This document shows positions 7,739 through 16,688 of a DNA stretch of 64,000 bases, piece after piece. The notes under the pieces are model-generated. The model had not been told where the DNA came from. It worked only from the letters and a program-made list of their open reading frames with translations, and made no database searches. The stretch spans positions 930,001 through 994,000 of the forward strand of contig OZ244129.1 in NCBI GenBank assembly GCA_965215715.1, given 5' to 3'. The position numbers and the translations under genes were made by a program. This DNA is from HXMU1428-3 sp965215715. Lineage in GTDB: Bacteria > Pseudomonadota > Alphaproteobacteria > Rhizobiales > HXMU1428-3. Numbering within the stretch: the first letter of the stretch is position 1; each line of letters opens with the position of its first letter.

Positions 7739-9370
7739 ATGCCCAAACTTTTAGCTCATGGATCATTAGCACGCCAAGCTCTGGCTGTAGGTGTTCGCAA
7801 GCTTGCTGATGCGGTTGAGCCAACTTTAGGTCCTAAAGGACTGAACACCATTATTGATCGCCCGGTTGGCACACCCATCATTACCAGAGATGGGGTGAGC
7901 ATTTCTGAAGAAATTGAATTGATTGACCGGTTTGAAAATTTAGGTGCACAAGTGGCGCGTGAAGTTTCTATGCAGACCAATGAAATTGCAGGAGATGGAA
8001 CCACGACCTCGATTGTTTTGGCCAACGCGATGATTCAGTTGGGTGTGGAGGCAACGGATAAAGGCGTGAAAAGTGTTGATATGTGCGCTGGGATTAACAA
8101 AGGGGTTGCCAAGGTTGTTGAGTTGTTGACTGAAGCTGCCAGGCCGGTGAAAGATAAAAAGACCATTGGTGATGTTGCTAATATTGCCGCCACTGATCGT
8201 GATCTTGGCAAGCTTGTGGCTAAGGCGTTTAATACAGTTGGCAATGAAGGGATTATCTCTACTGATTATTCGGTGACAACTGAAACCTCATTGGATGTGG
8301 TTGAGGGGATGTCTTTTGACCGGGGGTATTTGTCCCATCATATGGTGACCGATACAGAGAAAATGGAAGCGGTTTTAAAAAAGCCGTACATTTTAATGAC
8401 CGATCAAAAAATTCTTGATCCGGAAGATTTGGTCACTGCGCGCAAACTGGCTGATGAGGATGGGCGCTCTTTATTGATTATTGCAGAAGAGATGGCGCCA
8501 AATGTTGTGGTGACTTTATTGGGTGATGAGACACCGGGTAAATATTTGGTTGTGCATCCGCCTGAATATGGCAATTGGCGCAAAGATTTGCTTGAGGATA
8601 TTGCCATTATCACTGGTGGCCGGGTGATTGCTCGTGAGTTAGGGGGAGACCTTAGAACTATCAGCCGAGAGGATTTAGGTAAGGCCAAACGCATTGTTAC
8701 TTCTTCCACCCATACAACCTTGATTAAAGGGGAAGGGGACACGAAACAAATTGCGGCCCGCAAAGCACAGGTGCAGCGCCGTCTGGATAATGCCCCGCCC
8801 AATATTGAGCAGGATAAATTAAGAGAACGGTTGTCTAAATTTTCTGGTGGCACAGCTGTTATTATGGCAGGCGGGGTCACACCGGTTGAGCAAAAGCGAA
8901 CCGTGCAATTGATCGAGGATGCATTAAATGCTGTGCGGGTTGCCTCTGAGCATGGCATTGTTTCTGGCGGCGGCGTGGCGTTTGCTCAAATCGCCCCGAA
9001 ACTGGATAAATTAATCAATAAGCATGATGGGGATGTTGCTAAGGGAATTGAGCTTGTCCAATCGGTCTTGTCACGTCCGTTAGCGCGTATCGCTCTTAAT
9101 TGCGGTGCAGAGCCAAATGAAGTGATTTCAGAAGTGGTCAATGGTGCTGATGACTTTGGTTTTAATGGGGCCACGGGTGACTATACCAACATGTTTGAGG
9201 CTGGTATTGTTGACCCGCTTTTGGTTTCAACCAGTGCGATTAAAAATGCTGCTTCTGTTGCCACTTTAATCTTAACAACCGAAACTCTTATTGGAGATGT
9301 CACTGAAGAGGAGGATCCCACATCTGGTTATTGCTTAGGTGGTGGATCTGAAAAGTTGGGAAGGGCTTAA
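7739..9370 (+). CDS. groEL: GroEL-like chaperonin dedicated to the monooxygenase (MimG-type)
   Basis: This is a 543-residue HSP60 chaperonin. The ATPase residues are present: D51 (TRDGVS) and D86 (AGDGTTTS), equal to D52 and D87 of E. coli GroEL. The C-terminus ends SEKLGRA, without the Gly-Gly-Met tail of housekeeping GroEL. No groES gene is adjacent. In mycobacterial MimABCD a linked chaperonin-like protein (MimG) is needed to obtain active monooxygenase, and the position of this gene right after prmD suggests the same client. It has its own AAGGAGG site and lies between two strong terminators (7622-7658 and 9399-9428). Whether it uses a promoter in the 128-base gap or read-through is not clear. 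Confidence 0.93.
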   Translation: MPKLLAHGSLARQALAVGVRKLADAVEPTLGPKGLNTIIDRPVGTPIITRDGVSISEEIELIDRFENLGAQVAREVSMQTNEIAGDGTTTSIVLANAMIQLGVEATDKGVKSVDMCAGINKGVAKVVELLTEAARPVKDKKTIGDVANIAATDRDLGKLVAKAFNTVGNEGIISTDYSVTTETSLDVVEGMSFDRGYLSHHMVTDTEKMEAVLKKPYILMTDQKILDPEDLVTARKLADEDGRSLLIIAEEMAPNVVVTLLGDETPGKYLVVHPPEYGNWRKDLLEDIAIITGGRVIARELGGDLRTISREDLGKAKRIVTSSTHTTLIKGEGDTKQIAARKAQVQRRLDNAPPNIEQDKLRERLSKFSGGTAVIMAGGVTPVEQKRTVQLIEDALNAVRVASEHGIVSGGGVAFAQIAPKLDKLINKHDGDVAKGIELVQSVLSRPLARIALNCGAEPNEVISEVVNGADDFGFNGATGDYTNMFEAGIVDPLLVSTSAIKNAASVATLILTTETLIGDVTEEEDPTSGYCLGGGSEKLGRA

Positions 9371-9398
9371 AACCTTTTTGTGTGATTTCTGCAAAAAT

Positions 9399-9428
9399 AT
9401 GCGCAACAAGCTTTTGTTTGTTGCGCAT
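9399..9428 (+). terminator. intrinsic terminator after the chaperonin gene
   Basis: An 11-bp perfect stem (9399-9409 with 9418-9428) has an eight-base loop, followed by a T-rich stretch. It closes the monooxygenase/chaperonin unit and isolates the downstream regulator unit. Confidence 0.85.
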
Positions 9429-9576
9429 CATTTGCTTTTAAGAAGAGATAATTTATTTGGCTGTTAACCCTTTTGGATCATCAAAAAATATATAAAAATT
9501 ACTGTGTTAGGTTAAGCAAGCTGGTTCCATTCATTAAGTAAAATGGTTGATTTTATATCTCCTGTATTTACCCCTT

Positions 9577-9606
9577 TTGAAATTTTGGACCAAAGTATGC
9601 TATAAC
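9577..9606 (+). promoter_or_regulatory. candidate sigma-70 promoter for the regulator unit
   Basis: TTGAAA and TATAAC are separated by 18 bases, and the unit begins at 9693. A housekeeping promoter here would keep the activator made before induction. No -24/-12 element is seen in this gap (9371-9692). The rest of the gap holds the terminator and AT-rich sequence. Confidence 0.5.
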
Positions 9607-9692
9607 TGGGATCAATAAATTTTATTGCGCGTTTTTGATCATTTTTAAGGCTATGACGCACAGTCATTTTTTTTAACCATGGCGAAGAGACG

Positions 9693-10181
9693 ATGATCGA
9701 TATTATATCTAAAAAAGACGGCCCGCGAAAAGAAGATGTTCGGTTAAGAAAGCTTATTCAAGAGAATAAAGGCACCATCACAGCGATGGCCGATCATTTC
9801 TCGATGGGGTCTTATTCTGCCAGCAAACAACCAGCTCAGCAAAATTCGAACGCAGAGCAGGGTAAGGCCTCCTATTTTATCTTATCTGCCCATGATAATG
9901 CAGAACCGCCAAAACCTTATGTGCGCGTTAGCCTGAATGGGCGGGTGGTTATTGTTGATGATCGGACAAGCAAGCAGATGCATTTTATTGGTGAGGTCCG
10001 TCATTTAAATGGAGAAAAAGTTTTTTTGCTCGCAACCGAGGAAAATAAATTTTTCAGCCCAGCAGATGAAGATTTAATGAACGCTTTGAAAGAATTGGAT
10101 CATACCAAATTGGATGCTCAGTTTGATGAAGATATGCTGAGTGCTAAAATTCACGAAGTATTGGGACTTGAGGATATTTAG
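9693..10181 (+). CDS. hypothetical protein between chaperonin and activator
   Basis: This 162-residue soluble protein has no signal peptide and no cysteine. The first 60 residues are polar and probably flexible (KQPAQQNSNAEQGK). The rest predicts a small beta-rich domain (PYVRVSLNGRVVIVDD, MHFIGEVRHLNGEKVFLLA) followed by acidic helices. The ATG at 9693 follows GAAGAGACG. Another ATG at 9679 is out of frame and stops after five codons. It is 85 bases upstream of the sigma-54 activator on the same strand, so the two probably share a transcript. It may adjust the activator or assemble the enzyme, but nothing in the sequence shows which. Family not recognised. Confidence 0.7.
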   Translation: MIDIISKKDGPRKEDVRLRKLIQENKGTITAMADHFSMGSYSASKQPAQQNSNAEQGKASYFILSAHDNAEPPKPYVRVSLNGRVVIVDDRTSKQMHFIGEVRHLNGEKVFLLATEENKFFSPADEDLMNALKELDHTKLDAQFDEDMLSAKIHEVLGLEDI

Positions 10182-10266
10182 TTAACTTTTGAAAACGATA
10201 TCTATTGAGAATTTCAGGAACCTTAAATTTTTGGATTCTAATCAGAAGGTGAAGTGCTTATAAAAG

Positions 10267-12345
10267 ATGGCAAGCTTTGAGAAATATAACGCTCACATAA
10301 AAGAGTGGAGAGATATTACTTATAATGAGCACAAAGTCATGGATGCTTGGGAGCGGCGCTTAACAGGTGATGGCGAAACTAGTGCGTTGTCCAATGTGAG
10401 ATCTATCATTCATGAATCTTGGGATCGCAGTATATCGAAGGGTATTAATGCCCAATATGAAAGTTCGCCTCAAACGCTCGATAAATATCAATTAGAAGAA
10501 CGAAAAGAAAAATTTCTAGCTCTGTTGCAAGCGTCTAGGCAAAGTTTTTCAAACATTGGGCAACTTCTTAATGGCACCAACGCCATTTTAATTCTGACAG
10601 ATTCTGAAGGCACAATCATCGATCAAATTGGTGATAAGGAGACCATGTTTGCAGGTCGCGACATTAATTTGACAGTTGGCGGCAATTGGAATGAAGAGGT
10701 TATTGGGACCAATGGCATTGGTACGGCGCTGTGTACAGGTAAGCCTGTTTTTGTTCATGCGGCGGAACATTTTTGTCTTGGTATTAAGGGATGGTCATGT
10801 GCTGGCGCGCCTATTCATGATCCTCATGATGGGTCTGTTCTTGGGGTGATTGATTTATCAGGGCCTTCAGAAATTTTTCAACCTTATACTTGTGCTTTGA
10901 TCGCGGAGGCTGCCAGAGAAATTGAAGAGGCTTTGGCCCAACGCAATTATAAAGATCAGTTAAAATTGCTGGAGGCTTTTTTTGATCAGTTAAATCATGT
11001 CACACACAATGAAGATTTAATTTTGCTCGATCAATTTGGTCGAATTGCTTTTTGCCAAGGCAATGCGGCGCATAGGTCCGATAACAAAAAGAGCCTTTAT
11101 CCTGGCACACGTTTAATCAATGTAAACTTTGATGACCAGATAACTGATGGGGACATTTCCAGTGCCCTACCTGAAGCGTTGCGCGATTGTAAGGTTAATC
11201 TGTTGCAAAATGATGGTGTGAAGGGGGCGATGCTTATTTTTGAAAATAAGTTGATCGCACCACGATTAAAGAAAAAGAAACAGGCGTCTGCAAAAGTTTC
11301 TTTCTCTCACCCTCATAGTGCGACAAAGCCGGGCGAACCAGAGATTGTCGGTCAGGATCCCTCTTTATGCAATGCGATAGAAACTGTGCGCCGGTTAGCC
11401 AACTCTTCAGCGCAGATGGCATTGTTGGTTGAGGGGGAAACAGGTGTTGGCAAAGAACTGTTTGTCAAGCTTATCCATTCTATTCTTAAAGAGAAAAGTG
11501 ATAAGGCCCCTCTTGTGACGCTCAATTGCGGCGCGATTGCTAAGGATTTGTTTGGTGGTGAATTATTTGGTCATGAAGCGGGTTCTTTTACTGGCGCTTT
11601 AAAGGATGGCAAGCCAGGCAAATTTGAAATGGCCGATGGCGGGGTTTTGTGTCTTGATGAAATTGGTGAATTGCCAATTGATATTCAATCGTACCTTTTG
11701 CGTGTTTTAGAAGAAAGGGTTGTTTACCGCCTTGGTGCCAATAAGGGGCGGCCTTTTTCTGTAACTTTAATTGCCTCAACCAATCGTATTTTGAAAGATG
11801 AGGTGAAACGAGGCGGGTTCCGACAAGATCTTTTTTACAGAATTAGTTCTGTAAAGGTCAGTATTCCCCCCCTTCGAGAGCGCGGTAAGGACATTTTGTT
11901 GGTGGCTGACTATTTCAACCAGAAAATGTCAGAGTTAACCAATGAAGCCCCGCTTGCTTTTGCACCTTGTGCTGAAAAAGCCCTGCTTGCTTATGAGTGG
12001 CCAGGCAATGTGAGGGAATTAAAGAATGTTGTTGAACAGCTGCATGTGCTGTTGCCGCACAGAGAGGTAAAAGCCAGTGACTTGCCGGAGGAGTTTTTGG
12101 AAACCGGTAATGATAAAAAGAAGGGCTTGCCTGACATTTTGCTATCAGAAATTGAAGAGCGCTCTCATTTGGATGACAAAATTGTTGTTACGGGTGATTT
12201 GGAGACAATAGAAAAGCAAGCCATCATCCAGGCTTTGGCTGATAAAAAGGGCAACCTTTCGCAAGTTGCCAGGCAATTGGGAATTTCCAGGCCAACGCTT
12301 TATCGCAAATTAGAACTCTATAACATCAAACGGTATTATTCTTAA
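10267..12345 (+). CDS. sigma-54-dependent activator, AcoR/MimR type
   Basis: This 692-residue enhancer-binding protein has three parts. An N-terminal sensor includes a GAF-like domain (about residues 90-230; TDSEGTIIDQIGDKET, NGIGTALCTGKPVFV). The AAA+ domain has Walker A GETGVGKE at 390-397, the sigma-54 loop as GSFTGA at 439-444 and Walker B VLCLDEIGELP. The C-terminus is a Fis-type helix-turn-helix (GNLSQVARQLGISRPTLYRK). It has no receiver domain, so it should respond directly to a small molecule, as AcoR and MimR do. The likely target is the -24/-12 promoter at 2622-2637. The loop has Ser in place of the usual first Ala (GAFTGA), a variant seen in some active members. Confidence 0.92.
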   Translation: MASFEKYNAHIKEWRDITYNEHKVMDAWERRLTGDGETSALSNVRSIIHESWDRSISKGINAQYESSPQTLDKYQLEERKEKFLALLQASRQSFSNIGQLLNGTNAILILTDSEGTIIDQIGDKETMFAGRDINLTVGGNWNEEVIGTNGIGTALCTGKPVFVHAAEHFCLGIKGWSCAGAPIHDPHDGSVLGVIDLSGPSEIFQPYTCALIAEAAREIEEALAQRNYKDQLKLLEAFFDQLNHVTHNEDLILLDQFGRIAFCQGNAAHRSDNKKSLYPGTRLINVNFDDQITDGDISSALPEALRDCKVNLLQNDGVKGAMLIFENKLIAPRLKKKKQASAKVSFSHPHSATKPGEPEIVGQDPSLCNAIETVRRLANSSAQMALLVEGETGVGKELFVKLIHSILKEKSDKAPLVTLNCGAIAKDLFGGELFGHEAGSFTGALKDGKPGKFEMADGGVLCLDEIGELPIDIQSYLLRVLEERVVYRLGANKGRPFSVTLIASTNRILKDEVKRGGFRQDLFYRISSVKVSIPPLRERGKDILLVADYFNQKMSELTNEAPLAFAPCAEKALLAYEWPGNVRELKNVVEQLHVLLPHREVKASDLPEEFLETGNDKKKGLPDILLSEIEERSHLDDKIVVTGDLETIEKQAIIQALADKKGNLSQVARQLGISRPTLYRKLELYNIKRYYS

Positions 12346-12497
12346 AATCGTGCCCTGGCTGAGTGACATTTAAATATTCCCTTCATTAATTTTTGCCAGA
12401 TAATTGTTTTCATAAATAATAGTTGATTGCGCATTATTCCTAGCTCCTTTATACACCAACCAATGGGGCAACATCAGGTATGGAAAGTTAGGCAACT

Positions 12498-13880
12498 ATG
12501 GCATCTCAAACACCGATTTCAGAAGCCCCACAGGTTGAGCAAGAAGAGGTCAATCGCGACCTTGTTAAAGCCGTTACCAATGCGATTAAGAAAAAATCCC
12601 CTGAAGATTTGAAAAAGCTGGTTGGCCAGATGCATGAAAGCACTTTGGCTGATTTGCTTGAAAACTTGCCGGCGAATAAACGCAATCAGTTTATTGAGTT
12701 GATGGGCGAGGATTTTAATGTCGAGGTTTATCCTGAATTAGAAGAACCTGTGCTTGCTCAAATTGTGGAGCAAATGCCCAATGAGCAGGTTGCAGATGTT
12801 GTGCGCCAGTTGGACAGTGACGATGCGGTATACGTCATTGAAGACTTGGAAGAGGCTGAACAAACTAAAATTCTGGAACAAATTCCTGAAGTGGAGCGCG
12901 CCCCGCTAGAGCGTAGCTTGGAATACCCAGATGATAGTGCCGGCCGGTTAATGCAGGCGGAGTTTATTGCTGTGCCCCCCTTTTGGTCTGTCGGCCAAAC
13001 CATCGATTATATGCGTGAAACGACAGATTTGCCGGATCAGTTTTCAGAGATTTATGTCATTAATCCTGACTTTCACCTTTTGGGGATTATCACTCTTGAT
13101 CGCTTGTTGCGCACTGGGCGGCCAATTGAGGTCAGCCAGATTATGAATAATGAGCTGCACTTAATCGAGGCTGACCTGGACCAGGAGGAGGTCGCGCGCC
13201 AATTTGAGCGCTATAATTTGCTTTGTGCGCCTGTGGTTGACCATGACCAACGGTTGCAAGGGGTGATCACCGTTGATGATATTGTTGATGTGATCCAGGA
13301 AGAGGCGGAAGAAGACATTCACCGTTTGGGCGGCGTTGGCGATGAGGCGTTAACAGATACGGTAGTTAACATTACCAAAAGCCGGTTTACCTGGTTGTTG
13401 GTGAATTTGTTCACCGCCATTTTAGCCTCTATCGTGATTAGCTTTTTTGACGCGACGATTAATGAAAAGGTGGCGTTAGCTGTGTTGATGACTGTGGTGG
13501 CTTCTATGGGCGGCAATGCTGCCACGCAGACGATGACAGTGGCTGTGCGCGCTTTGGCAACCAAAGAGCTTACCTCAGTGAATGCTGCGCGAATTGTTTC
13601 AAGAGAAGGTCTGGTGGGGTTGGCCAATGGGGTATTGTTTGCGGTTGTGACTGGGCTGGTTACGCTGGTGTGGTTTCAAAATACGCGACTGGCTTTGATT
13701 ATGGCCGCGGCGATGGTTTTTAATATGCTGGTTGCCGGATTGTCTGGCATTTTAATCCCCATGGTGTTGGAGCGCTTTAAGATTGACCCGGCTGTTGCCT
13801 CTAGTGTGTTTGTAACCACTGTCACCGATGTTGTTGGTTTCTTTAGCTTTTTGGGGCTGGCTGCTTTGTTCTTGGTTTAG
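12498..13880 (+). CDS. mgtE: magnesium transporter MgtE
   Basis: This 460-residue inner-membrane Mg2+ channel has an N-terminal acidic helical domain (about 35-140), paired CBS domains (about 140-270; LPDQFSEIYVINPDFHLLGI and LLCAPVVDHDQRLQGVITVDD) and five C-terminal membrane helices from about residue 300. The membrane part includes MGGNAATQTMTVAVRALA, the signature that lines the pore. Length and order are those of the family. In known MgtE the N-domain and CBS domains sense cytosolic Mg2+ and close the channel. It is a single gene, convergent with trmFO. No link to the neighbouring monooxygenase regulator is apparent. The ribosome binding site is weak. Confidence 0.93.
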   Translation: MASQTPISEAPQVEQEEVNRDLVKAVTNAIKKKSPEDLKKLVGQMHESTLADLLENLPANKRNQFIELMGEDFNVEVYPELEEPVLAQIVEQMPNEQVADVVRQLDSDDAVYVIEDLEEAEQTKILEQIPEVERAPLERSLEYPDDSAGRLMQAEFIAVPPFWSVGQTIDYMRETTDLPDQFSEIYVINPDFHLLGIITLDRLLRTGRPIEVSQIMNNELHLIEADLDQEEVARQFERYNLLCAPVVDHDQRLQGVITVDDIVDVIQEEAEEDIHRLGGVGDEALTDTVVNITKSRFTWLLVNLFTAILASIVISFFDATINEKVALAVLMTVVASMGGNAATQTMTVAVRALATKELTSVNAARIVSREGLVGLANGVLFAVVTGLVTLVWFQNTRLALIMAAAMVFNMLVAGLSGILIPMVLERFKIDPAVASSVFVTTVTDVVGFFSFLGLAALFLV

Positions 13881-13897
13881 TTCCGATACAATCTATC

Positions 13898-15334
13898 TTA
13901 AAGATTGGGCTCTGGAGAACCTTTTTCTGGGAGGACTTGCTGTGTCTTTTCCCATTCGGTTACGTGAATAAGGGCGCGCTGCGACATGAGTTTCTTTTTG
14001 GCCCGTCCTTTTTCTTTGCCGCGCAAACGTTTGCCATTTTCATCTTTCGGGATGTTCTCAATTGGCGGGATCAACCCAAAGTTAATGTTCATGGGTTGGA
14101 AACTTTTAATGCCACCAGAAAATTCAGAGCTTAAATGTCCCCCGGTGATATGATTAATCAACGCGCCATGGGCCGTCTCAATTGGGGGCACTTCAATCGG
14201 GTTGCTTAAGCGCTGGGCTGCGGCAAACCGGCCAGCCATCAATCCCATTGCGGCGCTTTCCACATAGCCCTCGACCCCAGTGATCTGGCCAGCAAATCGC
14301 AAGCGGGGATGTGATTTCAATCGCAATTGATTGTCTAGAAGCTCCGGGCTGTTGAGATAGCTGTTTCGATGCAGCCCTCCTAAACGCGCAAAAACGGCCT
14401 GCTCTAAACCGGGGATCAGTTTGAAAACATCTGTTTGCGCGCCATATTTTAATTTTGTTTGAAATCCGACCATATTCCACAGCGTGCCAAGCGCATTGTC
14501 TTGGCGCAGTTGGACAACAGCATATGGTTTTTCGTCTTTGTGAGGGTTGGTGAGCCCGACCGGTTTCATAGGGCCATGGCGCAATGTTTCGCGGCCCCTT
14601 GCAGCCATGACTTCTATTGGTAAGCAGCCATCAAAATAAGGGGTGTTGGTCTCCCATTCTTTAAATTGGGTTTGATCACCGGCAAGCAGGGCGTCAATGA
14701 AGGCATTATATTGGCCCTCATCCATGGCGCAGTTGATGTAATCTGCCCCTGTGCCCCCCGGGCCCTTCTTATCATAGCGGGATTGAAACCAAACTTTGTC
14801 AAAATCAATGCTGTCTTTATGGATGATCGGGGCTATGGCATCAAAAAAGGCTAAATTATCAGCGCCGGTTATGCCCCCTAATTCCTGGCTTAAGGTTTCT
14901 GAGGTTAACGGGCCGGTGGCAATAATGACATTGTCCCACTCCTGAGGCGGCAGCGTGCTGACTTCTTCTCTTTGTATGGTTATCAAAGGGTGTTCGTTTA
15001 ATGCTTGCGTCACTTCGGTTGAAAACCCGTCTCGATCCACTGCGAGTGCGCCGCCGGCTGGAATTTGGTGTTTGTCACCGCACGCCATGATCAAAGAGTT
15101 AAGGAGGCGCATTTCCGCGTGTAAAAGACCGACAGCATTATATTCTGCATCATCAGAGCGAAATGAATTGGAACAGACAAGTTCAGCCAAGCCATCCGTT
15201 TGGTGCGCGTCGGTTTTAACCTTGGGGCGCATTTCGTGAAGGATAACCGGGACACCGGCATTAGCGACTTGCCAGGCGGCCTCAGAGCCTGCTAGCCCGC
15301 CGCCAATGATATGAATTGGATTGATTGTACTCAT
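13898..15334 (-). CDS. trmFO: folate-dependent tRNA uridine-54 methyltransferase TrmFO
   Basis: This 478-residue flavoprotein makes 5-methyluridine at position 54 of tRNA using methylene-tetrahydrofolate. The FAD-binding Rossmann motif is at the N-terminus (IHIIGGGLAGSEAAWQ). Family stretches follow: LAELVCSNSFRSDD, GPGGTGADYINCAMDEGQYNAF and RGRETLRHGPMKPVGL. The C-terminal part has INHITGGH and the FQPMNINFGLIPP segment. Length is normal for the family. It is convergent with mgtE, 17 bases apart. Many Alphaproteobacteria use TrmFO instead of TrmA, which fits the host assignment. Confidence 0.95.
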   Translation of the reverse strand: MSTINPIHIIGGGLAGSEAAWQVANAGVPVILHEMRPKVKTDAHQTDGLAELVCSNSFRSDDAEYNAVGLLHAEMRLLNSLIMACGDKHQIPAGGALAVDRDGFSTEVTQALNEHPLITIQREEVSTLPPQEWDNVIIATGPLTSETLSQELGGITGADNLAFFDAIAPIIHKDSIDFDKVWFQSRYDKKGPGGTGADYINCAMDEGQYNAFIDALLAGDQTQFKEWETNTPYFDGCLPIEVMAARGRETLRHGPMKPVGLTNPHKDEKPYAVVQLRQDNALGTLWNMVGFQTKLKYGAQTDVFKLIPGLEQAVFARLGGLHRNSYLNSPELLDNQLRLKSHPRLRFAGQITGVEGYVESAAMGLMAGRFAAAQRLSNPIEVPPIETAHGALINHITGGHLSSEFSGGIKSFQPMNINFGLIPPIENIPKDENGKRLRGKEKGRAKKKLMSQRALIHVTEWEKTQQVLPEKGSPEPNL

Positions 15335-15459
15335 AAAGGCTCAGGTAGCAGGTTGGTCGTTAAGACTCAAGTGAGAAATTATTGCAACTTAATTGAGCTG
15401 GTCAGAGGTTTTGTGTTAAATCTTGTAAGGCTAAAATTTCTTAGTGTATTGGGAGTGAT

Positions 15460-15717
15460 GTGAGTATGGCATATTTGATGGATGGGTTATTGTTTTTGGG
15501 GCTGTTTTTTGTTTTGAAATTGGGTCAAATATTGCTCAGCTTTGCCTACACCACTTATAAGTCGATCACGTTTCATAAAAGTTTGGAACATGCCTTTCAC
15601 CCTCCCTTCTCCTACCGGTTAAAATATGGATTAATGGGTGACATCATGTATTTTATTGCCGGTATTTTGATCGCCTTTTTTGCCTCTGACATTCGGACCT
15701 TTCTGCTTGGCTCATAA
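15460..15717 (+). CDS. small inner-membrane protein, unknown function
   Basis: This protein of about 85 residues has two predicted membrane helices (residues 7-30 and 62-80), joined by a basic, aromatic loop (YTTYKSITFHKSLEHAFHPPF). The start may be the GTG at 15460 or the ATG at 15466. A GGGAG site fits either. It is divergent from trmFO. Such two-helix proteins are common and rarely annotated. No family recognised. A GC-rich hairpin (near 15753-15772) followed by T-rich sequence lies shortly after the stop and could terminate it. Confidence 0.55.
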   Translation: MSMAYLMDGLLFLGLFFVLKLGQILLSFAYTTYKSITFHKSLEHAFHPPFSYRLKYGLMGDIMYFIAGILIAFFASDIRTFLLGS

Positions 15718-16186
15718 CGTTGACCAAAGTGGTTAAGTGATTGAATTGTTGCGGCTGTTAATTGGGCCGCTGCCAAAGAGATTCTTTTTTTCGTTTTGCA
15801 CAAACTGTCAACAGATGATCTGACCTATGGGCAAGCTTATCAACAGGCGAAAAACTCAAGACACTGAGTTGCCCTATTCACCCATTGTAATAATTGGAAA
15901 TTTAACGTGGACAGACAGGACACGCCCTTGCGACTCAGGGGAAGGATTGATTAGCTCTTTCATGTCGCAAGTGAGCAGGCAATGATTTATTGGGCCTGGT
16001 TTGCCAGCGTTTTTGCTAAAGAGTTTGTGTATAGATGGTGGAAAAACTGTTTAAGCTGCCTGAGTAACAAGAGTTAGTAACGCGTTGTTAAGGATTTGGG
16101 GCTGAGTATTGGACAAAGTCTAATGCGATGGTTCTGTCAAGAAACGTTGGTTTAAAACCGAAACCGGCAAGTTTTAAGGAATTTTT
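15718..16186 (+). other. 470-base gap without a recognised gene
   Basis: No convincing ORF is present. A possible terminator for the preceding gene lies near 15753-15800. A 7-bp inverted pair TTGCGAC...GTCGCAA spans about 15927-15971. A single DnaA-box-like TTATCAACA is at 15837-15845. A small RNA is possible, but I recognise none. Confidence 0.3.
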
Positions 16187-16684
16187 ATGGCTTCAATACA
16201 CCCAAATTTTGATCGAATAACCAACCCAGTGGATATGGTTGAAAAATTAGCCTCCATTCACAATTGGCCGTTCGAGCGTAGTACCGATGATGAATTGACA
16301 TTAAATGTCGAAGGGTCCTGGACTGACTATCATGTTTCTTTAAATTGGCGTGATGATTTGGAAGCTTTGCACTTGGCTTGCGCCTTTGAAATGAAAGTGC
16401 CCGAAGCACGCATTGGTGAAGTTTATCGTTTAATCGCCCTCGTGAACGAGCAGCTTTGGTTGGGGCATTTTGATATTTGGCCGCAAGATGGGTTGTTGTT
16501 GTTCCGTCATGGTTTGATGCTGAACCAAGCAGAATTAACCGTTGAGCAATGCGAGGCCTTGATTGCTTCTGGGCTTGAGGCCAGCGAAAATTATTACCAA
16601 GCGTTTCAATATGTGGTGTGGGCTGGTAAGTCTGCCCCGGAAGCTCTTTCATCAGCCATGTTCCAAACGGCTGGGCAAGCTTAG
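16187..16684 (+). CDS. YbjN domain protein
   Basis: This 165-residue soluble protein has a type III secretion chaperone-like (YbjN) fold: alpha-beta with alternating strands (LTLNVEGSWTDYHVSLNWRDD, LEALHLACAFEMKVP) and a conserved middle helix (RIGEVYRLIALVNEQLWLGHFDIW). In Alphaproteobacteria this gene is regularly found next to proC, as here, where four bases separate it from the proC start. Its biochemical role is not established. The ATG at 16187 is preceded by TTAAGGAA. Translation may be coupled to proC. Confidence 0.8.
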   Translation: MASIHPNFDRITNPVDMVEKLASIHNWPFERSTDDELTLNVEGSWTDYHVSLNWRDDLEALHLACAFEMKVPEARIGEVYRLIALVNEQLWLGHFDIWPQDGLLLFRHGLMLNQAELTVEQCEALIASGLEASENYYQAFQYVVWAGKSAPEALSSAMFQTAGQA

Positions 16685-16688
16685 ACCC

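Noticed and set aside
8404..8958. 184-codon minus-strand frame inside the chaperonin gene
   Set aside because: It is the mirror of a strongly coding gene with Ser/Arg-rich shadow composition.
15837..15845. DnaA-box-like TTATCAACA in a gene-free gap, possible replication origin
   Set aside because: Only one imperfect box, no AT-rich unwinding region beside it, and no origin-linked genes such as hemE, dnaA or parAB nearby.
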